Source of the DNA: CBDTYW01 sp965364735
Lineage (GTDB): Bacteria; Actinomycetota; Nitriliruptoria; Nitriliruptorales; Nitriliruptoraceae
Reading direction: 5' to 3'
DNA length: 18,629 nucleotides
Assembly: GCA_965364735.1 (NCBI GenBank)
Contig: CBDTYW010000044.1
Location: 1 to 18,629, forward strand
Shown piece after piece: positions 1 to 6,561 of this stretch. Within the stretch, counting starts at the first letter, position 1; each line of letters opens with the position of its first letter. A program made the position numbers and the translations under genes. The notes under the pieces were generated by a model. That model did not search any database. It was not told where the DNA came from and saw only the letters and a list, made by a program, of their open reading frames with translations.

Positions 1-212
1 TGGAGCGCCCCGTCCGCGCGGACATGGGCGACCGTCGTCGTCGTGAGCGGGCGCAGGTCCTCGCCGGCCATGCGCATGGCCTCGAGGCCTGCGGCGTCGT
101 ACACCGAGACCGTGTAGGGCAGGGCCCCGTCCTCGGCGACGGCGTCCGCCTCCTGGGATGCGGTGACGAGCCAGGCCGGCGAGCCGTTGATGCTGACCTC
201 GACGGAGAGCAC
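1..212 (-). CDS. Hypothetical protein, 3' end beyond left edge
   Basis: An open frame runs from a GTG at 210-212 (minus strand) to the left edge without a stop, giving 70 residues beginning MLSVEVSINGSPAWLVTASQ. A GAGGA ribosome binding site sits six bases upstream of the GTG, which fixes the start. The visible part is acidic and valine/alanine rich, looks soluble and beta-rich, and has no signal peptide or membrane segment. I do not recognise the family. It lies 37 bases downstream of the DUF3097 gene on the same strand, so it is probably the last visible member of that operon. Its C-terminal part, and hence any diagnostic domain, is outside the window. Confidence 0.6.
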   Translation of the reverse strand, partial: MLSVEVSINGSPAWLVTASQEADAVAEDGALPYTVSVYDAAGLEAMRMAGEDLRPLTTTTVAHVRADGAL

Positions 213-249
213 GGGAGTTCCTCGGGAAGGGGGCGGTCGTGGCGAGATC

Positions 250-1104
250 CTAGCCCTGTGCCGCAGCCTCATCGTCGCCACCGTCGACGGTGACGAAGTC
301 GATCAGGCGCTCGACGGACTGGACGAGCTGGCGGTCGAGGTCGGACAGCCCGCTCACCTTGTTGCGCATGGTCCGCCAGAAGGTCGTGGAGTCCTGAGCC
401 CCGGCTGCCTCGCAGATCCCGGTCTTCCAGTCCTGGCCCATCGGGATGCGCGGCCACGCGTCGAGCCCGGCCAGCTTCGGGTTGACGGCGGCCCAGATGT
501 CGACGTGCGGGTGGCCGAGCACCAGGACGTCGGGGTGCCGGACGGTTCCGGCGATCCGGTGCTCCTTGGAGCCGGCGACGAAGTGGTCGACGAGGACGCC
601 GAGGCGACGTTCGGGGCTGGGCTGGAAGGACCGGACGTCCGCGGCGAGGTCGTCGATCCCGCCGATCGGCTCGATCACGACGCCCACCCAGCGCAGGTCC
701 TCGCCCCAGACGTGCTCGATGAGCTCCGCGTCGTGGACGCCCTCGACCCAGATCCGGCTGGCCCGCGCCACGCGGGCCTCGTGCTCGACCACGAGCGACC
801 CGGACCGGCTGATGCGCGGCTCCTCGCGAGGAGCCTCGATGACCGGCACGATCAGCGTCGCCGGCCGTCCTTCGTGACGGAAGCCTGCCGGCGAGAGCCG
901 GAACGTGCGGCGTCGGCCGCGTCCGTCCTCGAGCAGCACGCCGGCCACCGAGAACTGCACGACCGCGCCGGTGAAGCCGGTCCCGGCCACCTCCACGACC
1001 ACTCCCCTGCGCGCCTCGACCTCGACGACGTCCTGGGCGCGCAGGCGTCCACCGCGGGTGCGCTGGCCTGCAAGGACGTCCTCGCTGTAGCGATCACCCT
1101 TCAT
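250..1104 (-). CDS. DUF3097 family protein
   Basis: The 284-residue product matches the actinobacterial DUF3097 family, recognisable from its N-terminus (MKGDRYSEDVLAG) and from blocks such as IWVEGVHDAELIEHVWGEDL, GVLVDHFVAGSKE and HPDVLVLGHPHVDIW. The biochemical function of the family is not known to me. VEG-x2-DA followed by LVDH resembles the acidic motifs of a Toprim fold, which would suggest a nucleic-acid role, but this is inference. I chose the ATG at 1104 because a GGAG lies nine bases upstream; the ATG at 1113 has that GGAG directly abutting it. The gene overlaps the end of the upstream Cys4 gene by 11 bases, so the two are probably translationally coupled. Confidence 0.85.
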   Translation of the reverse strand: MKGDRYSEDVLAGQRTRGGRLRAQDVVEVEARRGVVVEVAGTGFTGAVVQFSVAGVLLEDGRGRRRTFRLSPAGFRHEGRPATLIVPVIEAPREEPRISRSGSLVVEHEARVARASRIWVEGVHDAELIEHVWGEDLRWVGVVIEPIGGIDDLAADVRSFQPSPERRLGVLVDHFVAGSKEHRIAGTVRHPDVLVLGHPHVDIWAAVNPKLAGLDAWPRIPMGQDWKTGICEAAGAQDSTTFWRTMRNKVSGLSDLDRQLVQSVERLIDFVTVDGGDDEAAAQG

Positions 1105-1348
1105 CGAGGGCATCTCCGGGCTCGTCGATCTCGCCCATCAGGCGCGCGAGGAGCGGGTCGTCGATCGGCTGGATGTCCTCGCGGCGGACACCGGCGCCGC
1201 CGCACGCGGGGCAGCTTCGCTCCCACGGGTGCAGCTGTCGGGCGCAGTCGGCGCACGCCAGCTCGTTGAGCTCGAGGTTGAGGCCGCGGTTGCCGCCGCC
1301 TCCGCCGCCTCCGCCACCGTCGTCGTCCTGCTTGCCGAGCACGCCCAT
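1094..1348 (-). CDS. Small Cys4 zinc-ribbon-like protein with polyglycine run
   Basis: This is an 84-residue protein of unknown function. After MGVLGKQDDD comes a run of nine glycines (residues 11-19), then a compact Cys4 motif with C32-x2-C35 and C46-x2-C49, as in small rubredoxin-like or zinc-ribbon knuckles. An acidic C-terminal tail follows, containing DDPLLARLMGEIDEP. The start at 1348 has an AAGGA seven bases upstream. The upstream extension of the same frame is Ser/Arg/Pro-rich shadow sequence and was not included. It sits between the DUF3039 and DUF3097 genes and overlaps the latter, so the three are probably one transcription unit. The zinc ligands are seen; metal binding itself is inferred. 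Confidence 0.75.
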   Translation of the reverse strand: MGVLGKQDDDGGGGGGGGGNRGLNLELNELACADCARQLHPWERSCPACGGAGVRREDIQPIDDPLLARLMGEIDEPGDALDEG

Positions 1349-1373
1349 GGCTGCGTCCTTCTCGTCGTGGTGG

Positions 1374-1634
1374 TCAGCCTTGGCCGGCGCCGCCGGACAG
1401 CAGCTCAGCCCGGATCTCCTTGCACGTCGGACAGACCGGGTAACGCTCGGGATCGCGGCTGGGCACCCAGATCTTCCCGCAGAGCGCCCTGACGGGGGTG
1501 CCCTCGACCATCGCCTGGGTGAGGCGGCTCTTGGGGACGTAGTGGGAGAAGCGGTCGTGATCGCCGTCGCCGTCGTTCGGGACGGGACGGGTGTCGACGC
1601 GCTCCTCGACGATGGTGCCGGGCAGGGTTGCCAT
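1374..1634 (-). CDS. DUF3039 family protein
   Basis: The 86-residue product matches the small actinobacterial DUF3039 family: DGDHDRFSHYV near residues 23-33, then VRALCGKIWVPSRDPERYPV and CPTCKEI. The cysteines C52, C68 and C71, possibly with H31, look like a structural metal site. No biochemical role is established for the family that I know of. The ATG at 1634 has an AAGG eight bases upstream. The gene starts 66 bases after the thioesterase stop and ends 25 bases before the Cys4 gene, so it probably opens the DUF3039/Cys4/DUF3097 operon. A possible -10 box (TAGAGT) lies about 30 bases upstream of the start. Confidence 0.88.
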   Translation of the reverse strand: MATLPGTIVEERVDTRPVPNDGDGDHDRFSHYVPKSRLTQAMVEGTPVRALCGKIWVPSRDPERYPVCPTCKEIRAELLSGGAGQG

Positions 1635-1665
1635 GACCTGTGCCTTGTGCTCGTTTGCGGCCCCG

Positions 1666-1671
1666 ACTCTA
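1666..1671 (-). promoter_or_regulatory. Candidate -10 box for the DUF3039 operon
   Basis: On the minus strand TAGAGT fits the actinobacterial TANNNT -10 pattern and would give a leader of roughly 25-30 bases that contains the AAGG ribosome binding site. No convincing -35 hexamer is visible at 16-18 bases, so this is a weak call. Confidence 0.25.
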
Positions 1672-1700
1672 CCGGGATCGGCGGAGGGCTCGGACGGTCG

Positions 1701-2219
1701 TCAGGACGGGGGCGCCATACCGCTCTCGGGCGCCCATCCGGTGACGCGCTGGATGCGCTCCCTGCGGATCTGGCCACGGATCGCAGCCTGGGCCATCCGT
1801 CGGTGCTCCTCCGGGCTCTCCGGGAGCAGGGGCGGGACCGGGGAGGGGCGGCCGTCATCGCCCAGGGCGACCATCACGAGATAGGCGCTGGTCGTGTGGC
1901 GCCGGCGTCCGCCGGTCCATGGCTCGGCCTCGACACGCACGCCCACCTCCAGCGACGTACGACCCACCGCGTTGACGCGTGCGCTGACGATCAGGAGGTC
2001 GCCGATCTCCACGGGCTCGAGGAAGCTGAGCTCGTCGATGCTGGCGGTGACGGCGGGTCGTCCGCAGTGCCGTGCGGCGGCCGTCCCGGCGGCCCCGTCC
2101 ACCTCGCGCATCACGACGCCCCCGTGGACCTTGCCGAGCGCGTTGGCGTCCATCAGCGTCATGACGCGGGTGAACGTGATCTGTGAGGCGCTGACGGGCC
2201 GGGGCGTGGTGAGGTCCAT
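1701..2219 (-). CDS. Acyl-CoA thioesterase-like hotdog protein
   Basis: The 172-residue product has the pattern of YciA/BACH-type acyl-CoA hydrolases. The active-site segment DANALGKVHGGVVMREVDGA (residues 24-43) carries the N-x2-G-x-VHGG turn and the central hotdog helix. The following core is ASIDELSFLEPVEIGDLLIV and VNAVGRTSLEVGVRVEAE. Such enzymes hydrolyse acyl-CoA to free acid and CoA in the cytosol; the chain-length preference cannot be read. The C-terminal 45 residues after LGDDGRPSPVPPLLPES are an Arg/Glu-rich extension. I chose the ATG at 2219 because homology begins right after it; the ribosome binding site is weak. The frame also stays open upstream to a TTG at 2276, but that extension looks non-coding. 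The gene is divergent from the HDOD pair. Confidence 0.85.
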   Translation of the reverse strand: MDLTTPRPVSASQITFTRVMTLMDANALGKVHGGVVMREVDGAAGTAAARHCGRPAVTASIDELSFLEPVEIGDLLIVSARVNAVGRTSLEVGVRVEAEPWTGGRRRHTTSAYLVMVALGDDGRPSPVPPLLPESPEEHRRMAQAAIRGQIRRERIQRVTGWAPESGMAPPS

Positions 2220-2336
2220 CCGCTCATGATGCCAGCACTTCGTGCCGATGAGGTGATGACGGCGCCGAGCGCGCAAGCGAGATCGATCGCTGCCGACGGG
2301 GACGAAGCACTTTCACGCCACGATGAGGCACGCCTG

Positions 2337-3536
2337 ATGACCGACATGGCCGTGACGACGAACTTCTCCATGCCCGCGGTGGGCCGCAGGCCGGTCTTCG
2401 ACCGGTCCCTGCACACCGTGGCGTACGAGCTCGTCTCACCCAACGCACACCGTCGCCCCGGCGACGACAAGATGCTGCTCCAGGCGCTCGCCAGCGGCAG
2501 CTTCGGCGATCTGCTCCGGGGCACGCGCCCGCTGGTGCGGGTGTCGGGCGACTACCTGTCCGCTGGCCACCTTGCCACCCTCGCGATCGCCGAGGCGATC
2601 GTTGACGTGCACGCGATGGACGTGGACGACTCCGCGATCGAGCAGCTCCAGGGGCTGCGTGAGCGCGGTGTCACGATCGTGCTGACCGAGCCGGGGCCGT
2701 TCACCCCGTCCACCGTCCTCGACCTCGCCGACATGGTGCGTCTCGACGTCCGCGCCTCCTCGCTCGTGATCGAACGCCTCCCCGGCCTCCGGGCCCGCGG
2801 TGTCGAGCTGATCGCCGACAACGTCGAGAACCACCGGGAGCTCGATCGCTGGCGTGACCAGGGCTTCAGCTGGTTCCAGGGCTGGTTCCTGACCGAGCCT
2901 GAGGCCCACCAGACAGGCATCCCGCATGACCGTCTCTCACTTCTCCGGCTCCTCGCGACCGTCGACGACCCCGACCGTGACCTCGACGACATCGAGCGCG
3001 CGGTCGAGGCGCAGCCGGCCCTCTCCTACCGGCTGCTCCGCTACGTGAACTCCGCATACGTCGGGCTTCGCCACCGCATGGACTCGATCCGGCAGGCCGT
3101 CATGACGGTCGGCCCGACAGCGATGCGCGACCTCATCGCCGTGACCATGCTCGAGGCGGTCTCCGGCAAGCCGCGAGAGCTGCTGCGCACCCTGCTCATC
3201 CGGGCCAAGCTCAGCGAGTACCTCGCTCCGCGACTCGACGTCCCCCCCGCCACCGCGTTCATGGCCGGGCTGTTCTCTGGGATGGATGCGGTCGTCGACC
3301 GCCCGAAGGAAGAGATCCTCGAGGGGCTCCCGCTCTCGGACGAGGTCGTCGGCGCCGTGCTGCGGCTCGAGGGCGAGATCGGTGCGGTCGTCGCGCTGGC
3401 GATCGCCTATGAACAGTGTGACTGGAGCCACGCGCTCTTCCGCGCGCAGGACATCGGCGAGCTCGCCGAGATCTACCTCCGCGCGGTGGGCTGGGTCGAG
3501 TCGGCCATGCCATCCCACGGCGACGCCCTCGGCTGA
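2337..3536 (+). CDS. HDOD domain protein with degenerate EAL-like N-terminal domain (copy 1)
   Basis: The 399-residue product has the YuxH-type EAL-HDOD architecture. Residues about 15-195 form an EAL-like barrel: a start resembling QPIFD (RRPVFDRSLHTVAYEL), then VLTEPG where active enzymes have the ALDDF aspartates, RLDV in place of KID, and GFSWFQGWFLTEP near the end. Residues about 198-390 form an HDOD domain with LSYRLLRYVNSAYVGL and MDSIRQAVMTVGPTAMRDL. Loss of the acidic metal-binding residues argues against cyclic-di-GMP hydrolysis and for a ligand-sensing or scaffold role (inference). The ATG at 2337 has a GAGG eight bases upstream; earlier in-frame starts from 2226 are less likely. 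It is followed after 12 bases by a paralogue. Confidence 0.87.
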   Translation: MTDMAVTTNFSMPAVGRRPVFDRSLHTVAYELVSPNAHRRPGDDKMLLQALASGSFGDLLRGTRPLVRVSGDYLSAGHLATLAIAEAIVDVHAMDVDDSAIEQLQGLRERGVTIVLTEPGPFTPSTVLDLADMVRLDVRASSLVIERLPGLRARGVELIADNVENHRELDRWRDQGFSWFQGWFLTEPEAHQTGIPHDRLSLLRLLATVDDPDRDLDDIERAVEAQPALSYRLLRYVNSAYVGLRHRMDSIRQAVMTVGPTAMRDLIAVTMLEAVSGKPRELLRTLLIRAKLSEYLAPRLDVPPATAFMAGLFSGMDAVVDRPKEEILEGLPLSDEVVGAVLRLEGEIGAVVALAIAYEQCDWSHALFRAQDIGELAEIYLRAVGWVESAMPSHGDALG

Positions 3537-3548
3537 GAAAGAACTCCC

Positions 3549-4757
3549 GTGCCGTTCACCCACGAGAACGTTCGTCCGTTCACCGACCTGTTCCTCGGTC
3601 GCCAGCCGATCCTCGCGAGCAACGGGGCGACGTTCGCGTACGAGATGACCTACCGGCACGACCCACAGCACAACCTTGACGACGTCGCGTGGAGCGTGGT
3701 GCGGGCGGTGTCCGCCGACATCGAGAACCTCGGGGCAGGTGCCCAGCAGCTCATGCTGCCCTCGACGCCTCGACTGCTCTGCAACGACGTCTTCGCTGAC
3801 CTGCCGCCTGCACGCATCCTGATCCGCGTCGACGCCACCGATCTCGACGCGGCGTCGATGGATGCGCTCTCTGACCTCAGCGCACGTGGTGCGGGGATCT
3901 GCCTGACCGAGGACCCGTCGAACCCCCGCCCGGAACACCAGCTCGCGCTCGCCTCGATCCTGCGGATCGACGCTCACGACCATCTGCCGAGCGTGGTTGC
4001 TCCGCTGGTGGCGCGCCACCACGCTTCTGGGCTCGCGGTGCTTGCATCCAACGTCGCGAGCCACGATCAGCGACGCTCGTTCAGCCTCGTCGGCGTCGAC
4101 CTGTTCCAGGGCCTGTTCCTGTCCGAGCCCCGCGACCTGACGAGCGGGCTCCCGGACAGCCGGATCGCGACGCTCCAGCTGCTCGTCGCGCTCAGCGATG
4201 ACGAGTACTCGGTGGATGATCTCGAGCGGGCGGTCAGCCAGAACATCCAGCTCAGCATCCAGGTCCTCCGCTACGTCAACTCAGCGTTCGTCGGCTTGCG
4301 CTCCAAGGTCTCGTCGATCCGCCAGGCCCTCGTCCTCCTCGGTCCGTCGGTCGTTCGGCAGATCGCGTCCGTCGCGCTCGTGTCCTCCGGCGGTGGTGCG
4401 AACGCGCCGGAGGTGACTCGGCAGACGCTCGTCCGGGCCCGCTTCTGTGACGAGATGGCCCGCCTCGATGGCGAGGCACCCGGTGCGTACTACACGGCGG
4501 GGATGTTCTCTGGACTCGAGGCGGTGCTCTGCGTGCCGCTCACCGAGCTGCTCGACGGGCTGCCTCTGACCGACGAGGTCGTCGATGCCGTCATCTCCCA
4601 GGCCGGCCCCATCGGCCGGGCGGTCCGCATCGCCGCTGCCTACGAGCGCTCGGACTGGGATGATCCGGTGCTGGCCGAGAGCGACGCCGCCAAGCTGACC
4701 GGCGCCTATCTCTCCGCGCTCACGTGGGTCGACCAGATCATGTCCGCGCTCGGCTGA
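3549..4757 (+). CDS. HDOD domain protein with degenerate EAL-like N-terminal domain (copy 2)
   Basis: The 402-residue product is a diverged paralogue of the preceding gene with the same two-domain layout. The EAL-like part begins FLGRQPILASNGATFAYEM (from residue 15) and ends VGVDLFQGLFLSEPRD. The DDF motif is replaced by CLTEDP and the KID motif by RID. The HDOD part contains LSIQVLRYVNSAFVGLRSKV and SSIRQALVLLGPSVVRQI. As in copy 1 the phosphodiesterase residues are missing, so catalysis is unlikely. The start is a GTG 12 bases after the previous stop, with only a weak purine-rich AAAGAA before it, which fits translation coupled to copy 1. Both copies keep the hydrophobic C-terminal helices (GLPLxDEVV, AYExxDW). 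A GC-rich hairpin 10 bases after the stop probably ends the unit. Confidence 0.87.
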   Translation: MPFTHENVRPFTDLFLGRQPILASNGATFAYEMTYRHDPQHNLDDVAWSVVRAVSADIENLGAGAQQLMLPSTPRLLCNDVFADLPPARILIRVDATDLDAASMDALSDLSARGAGICLTEDPSNPRPEHQLALASILRIDAHDHLPSVVAPLVARHHASGLAVLASNVASHDQRRSFSLVGVDLFQGLFLSEPRDLTSGLPDSRIATLQLLVALSDDEYSVDDLERAVSQNIQLSIQVLRYVNSAFVGLRSKVSSIRQALVLLGPSVVRQIASVALVSSGGGANAPEVTRQTLVRARFCDEMARLDGEAPGAYYTAGMFSGLEAVLCVPLTELLDGLPLTDEVVDAVISQAGPIGRAVRIAAAYERSDWDDPVLAESDAAKLTGAYLSALTWVDQIMSALG

Positions 4758-4767
4758 GGCTCCGCAC

Positions 4768-4786
4768 GGCGCGCTCGTCGCGCGCC
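4768..4786 (+). terminator. Hairpin after the HDOD pair
   Basis: A perfect 7-bp stem GGCGCGC/GCGCGCC with a 5-base loop starts 10 bases after the stop of the second HDOD gene. There is no T-tract, as is common for candidate terminators in GC-rich actinobacteria. It separates the HDOD pair from the helix-hairpin-helix gene. Confidence 0.45.
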
Positions 4787-4878
4787 ATCCGGTGTCGTGG
4801 AGGAAGCCGGACCTTCTCTGCAGAAGACCGAGTCGTCATTCAACTCCGCTGCACCTTCCGTACATCAGGAATCCACAG

Positions 4879-5553
4879 ATGATCGTGTTCTGGGCCCTCT
4901 TCGCCACCGGCTCCACCCTGTTCGTCACGTCAGTGGCCCAGGACTCCGTCCCGCTGGCGGCTGCGGCGATCGTTGCGTTCATCGCGTCCTCACAGGTCCT
5001 GCGCTTCGCCGGCCGTGACCAGCGAGAGCCGGACCTCGGCGTCGAGGCCCGCGCGTTCGCCACCGTCGCGTCAGCGTCGGAGCTGGCGGACGGCTCGCCG
5101 TCCGCCCCCTCGGAGGTCGCCGAGCCGGAGCTGTTCGTCGCCCCGGTCGTCGATGCCGCCGAGGAGATCGTCGCAGCTGCCGCGGCCGCGGCCCCGGAGC
5201 CGCAGCTCGTCGCGGTGCTCGGTCGCATCGACGGACTCGGCGCCGCGCGAGCGAGCCGTCTCGCCGCCCACTTCCTGACGCTCGACACCCTGAAGGCCGC
5301 TGACATCGGGGCGCTGACCACGGTCGATGGCATCGGCCCGAAGCTCGCCGCAACCGTCCATGCCGCGGTCGCTCCGGACCCGCGCGACGTCCTCAAGCAG
5401 ATCCCCGGCGTCGGTCCGGCCACGCGCGAGTCGCTGGCCTCGACCTTCCCGACGGTCGTTCAGCTCCGCACCGCCACCGTCGACGAGCTCACCACGGTCC
5501 GGGGCATCGGCCCGGCCATGGCGACGCGCATCCTTGCCGGCCTCGTCGCCTGA
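4879..5553 (+). CDS. Membrane-anchored helix-hairpin-helix protein
   Basis: The 224-residue product has two N-terminal hydrophobic segments, about residues 2-20 (IVFWALFATGSTLFVTSVA) and 25-43. An Ala/Glu/Pro-rich linker (about 50-108) follows, then two tandem helix-hairpin-helix units with hairpins GLGAA (119), GIGPK (151), GVGPA (177) and GIGPA (209). Such repeats bind the DNA backbone without sequence specificity. The layout suggests DNA bound at the inner face of the membrane if the tail is cytoplasmic; ComEA proteins usually have one anchor and an external domain. An in-frame ATG at 4879 has an AGGA eight bases upstream and directly precedes the hydrophobic segment, so the start that adds 29 Arg/Pro-rich residues was rejected. 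It converges on rnhA 29 bases away. Confidence 0.8.
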   Translation: MIVFWALFATGSTLFVTSVAQDSVPLAAAAIVAFIASSQVLRFAGRDQREPDLGVEARAFATVASASELADGSPSAPSEVAEPELFVAPVVDAAEEIVAAAAAAAPEPQLVAVLGRIDGLGAARASRLAAHFLTLDTLKAADIGALTTVDGIGPKLAATVHAAVAPDPRDVLKQIPGVGPATRESLASTFPTVVQLRTATVDELTTVRGIGPAMATRILAGLVA

Positions 5554-5582
5554 CCGTCGCTGAGACAACCGTCAGGTGAACG

Positions 5583-6089
5583 TCAGAGCTCGTCGCGCGA
5601 GTAGGCCGTGGACAGCGAGTCCGCGTACTCGTTCCAGCGGTTCCCGGAGTGCGCCTTGATCCACCGCAGCTCGAGCTCCGGGCGGGCGCGGAAGCCTTCG
5701 TAGAGCGGTCGGACGAGGTCGAGGTTCTTGACCGGTCCGGTCTTGCGCTTCCACCCGCGCCGGGCCCAGCCGGCGGCCCACGTGGTCACGGTGTCCACGC
5801 AGAGCTTGGAGTCGGACCACACGACGGCCGGCGTCCCCAGCGGGACAAGCTCCAGCGCGCCGAGCAGCGCCCGGAGCTCCATGCGGTTGTTCGTCGTGTC
5901 CTCCGCCTCGCCGTAGGACTGGGAGATGATCTCCCCGTCGATGACGTGGACGGCGCCCCAGCCACCAGGTCCGGGGTTCGGGTCGCAGGAGCCGTCGGTG
6001 AAGACGCCGGTCTCCGGTCCGCCGTGATAGCGGCGCAGCACCTGCGCGAGCGTCAGGTTCTCCTCGACGCTCCGGAATCCGGAAGCCAC
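5583..6089 (-). CDS. rnhA: Ribonuclease HI
   Basis: The 168-residue product is an RNase HI, which cleaves the RNA strand of RNA-DNA hybrids. All catalytic residues are visible: D32 in FTDGSCDPNPGPGGWG, E71 in NNRMELRALL, D93 in WSDSKL, H147 in WIKAHSG and D157 in NEYADSLS. The basic tryptophan-rich segment WAAGWARRGWKRKTGPVKN (104-122) corresponds to the substrate-handle region of the E. coli enzyme. A leader of about 28 residues precedes the fold, making it slightly longer than the 155-residue E. coli enzyme. The start is a GTG at 6089 with an AGG six bases upstream, lying inside the end of the upstream zinc-ribbon gene, whose stop is one base away. The two are surely co-transcribed. Confidence 0.94.
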   Translation of the reverse strand: MASGFRSVEENLTLAQVLRRYHGGPETGVFTDGSCDPNPGPGGWGAVHVIDGEIISQSYGEAEDTTNNRMELRALLGALELVPLGTPAVVWSDSKLCVDTVTTWAAGWARRGWKRKTGPVKNLDLVRPLYEGFRARPELELRWIKAHSGNRWNEYADSLSTAYSRDEL

Positions 6090-6090
6090 G

Positions 6091-6366
6091 TCAGACCTGG
6101 TTGAGGCGGAGCTCGTCGGTCAACAGCCGGTCACCGAAGACGTCCTTCGTGTAGCGACGTGGCATGCCTCGGAAGATCATGAACTCGGGCGGGACGGCAC
6201 CCAGATCGACACCGACGGCCATGCCGCAGTCGTCGCAGAGGTACTTGCCGAAGTCGCCGTCGCTCGCGACGAGCTCCTGCTTGCCGTCGCAACGGGAGCA
6301 GGGGCGGGTCGCCGGCAACGCACGGTCGTCGTCGGGTCGGGTTCGCTGAGCGGAGGTTGGAGCCAT
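6091..6366 (-). CDS. Small zinc-ribbon protein next to rnhA
   Basis: The 91-residue product has a clear Cys4 ribbon, C23-x2-C26 (PCSRCDG) and C44-x2-C47 (LCDDCG). It is followed by VPPEFMIFRGMPRRYTKDVF and a C-terminal tail. The function is unknown. A ribbon of this kind could bind nucleic acid or be structural. It overlaps nothing but ends one base before the rnhA start, so coupling with RNase HI is the strongest clue to its job. There is no Shine-Dalgarno sequence before the ATG. An inverted repeat and a TACCGT box lie immediately upstream, so the mRNA may be leaderless. Confidence 0.8.
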   Translation of the reverse strand: MAPTSAQRTRPDDDRALPATRPCSRCDGKQELVASDGDFGKYLCDDCGMAVGVDLGAVPPEFMIFRGMPRRYTKDVFGDRLLTDELRLNQV

Positions 6367-6381
6367 GGGTACACGGTACCC
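6367..6381 (-). promoter_or_regulatory. Inverted repeat and possible leaderless -10 before the zinc-ribbon/rnhA operon
   Basis: The inverted repeat GGGTAC-ACG-GTACCC abuts the start codon at 6366. Read on the minus strand it contains TACCGT (6373-6378), a TANNNT-type -10 six bases before the A of ATG, which is the spacing of a leaderless promoter. This could be an autoregulatory or repressor site. Both readings rest on sequence pattern only. Confidence 0.3.
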
Positions 6382-6561
6382 GCGGGAACGACATCGGTGC
6401 GAGCACCATCACCGGCCACGGGGCAGGTGGCGAGACGGACGGTGCTGCTTGCGGCGTCCCGCGTCCCGCGACACGTAGCGTTGCCGCGTCAGACCGTCCA
6501 CCTTGGTGCGACGGCCACGGCACCACATCGCACCAACCGACCCCTGAAGGGCGACGACATC

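Noticed and set aside
163..1269. Plus-strand open frame of 368 codons over the DUF3097 region
   Set aside because: It is antisense to a recognised family, has Asp/Arg/Val-rich composition typical of GC-rich shadow frames, and no recognisable motif.
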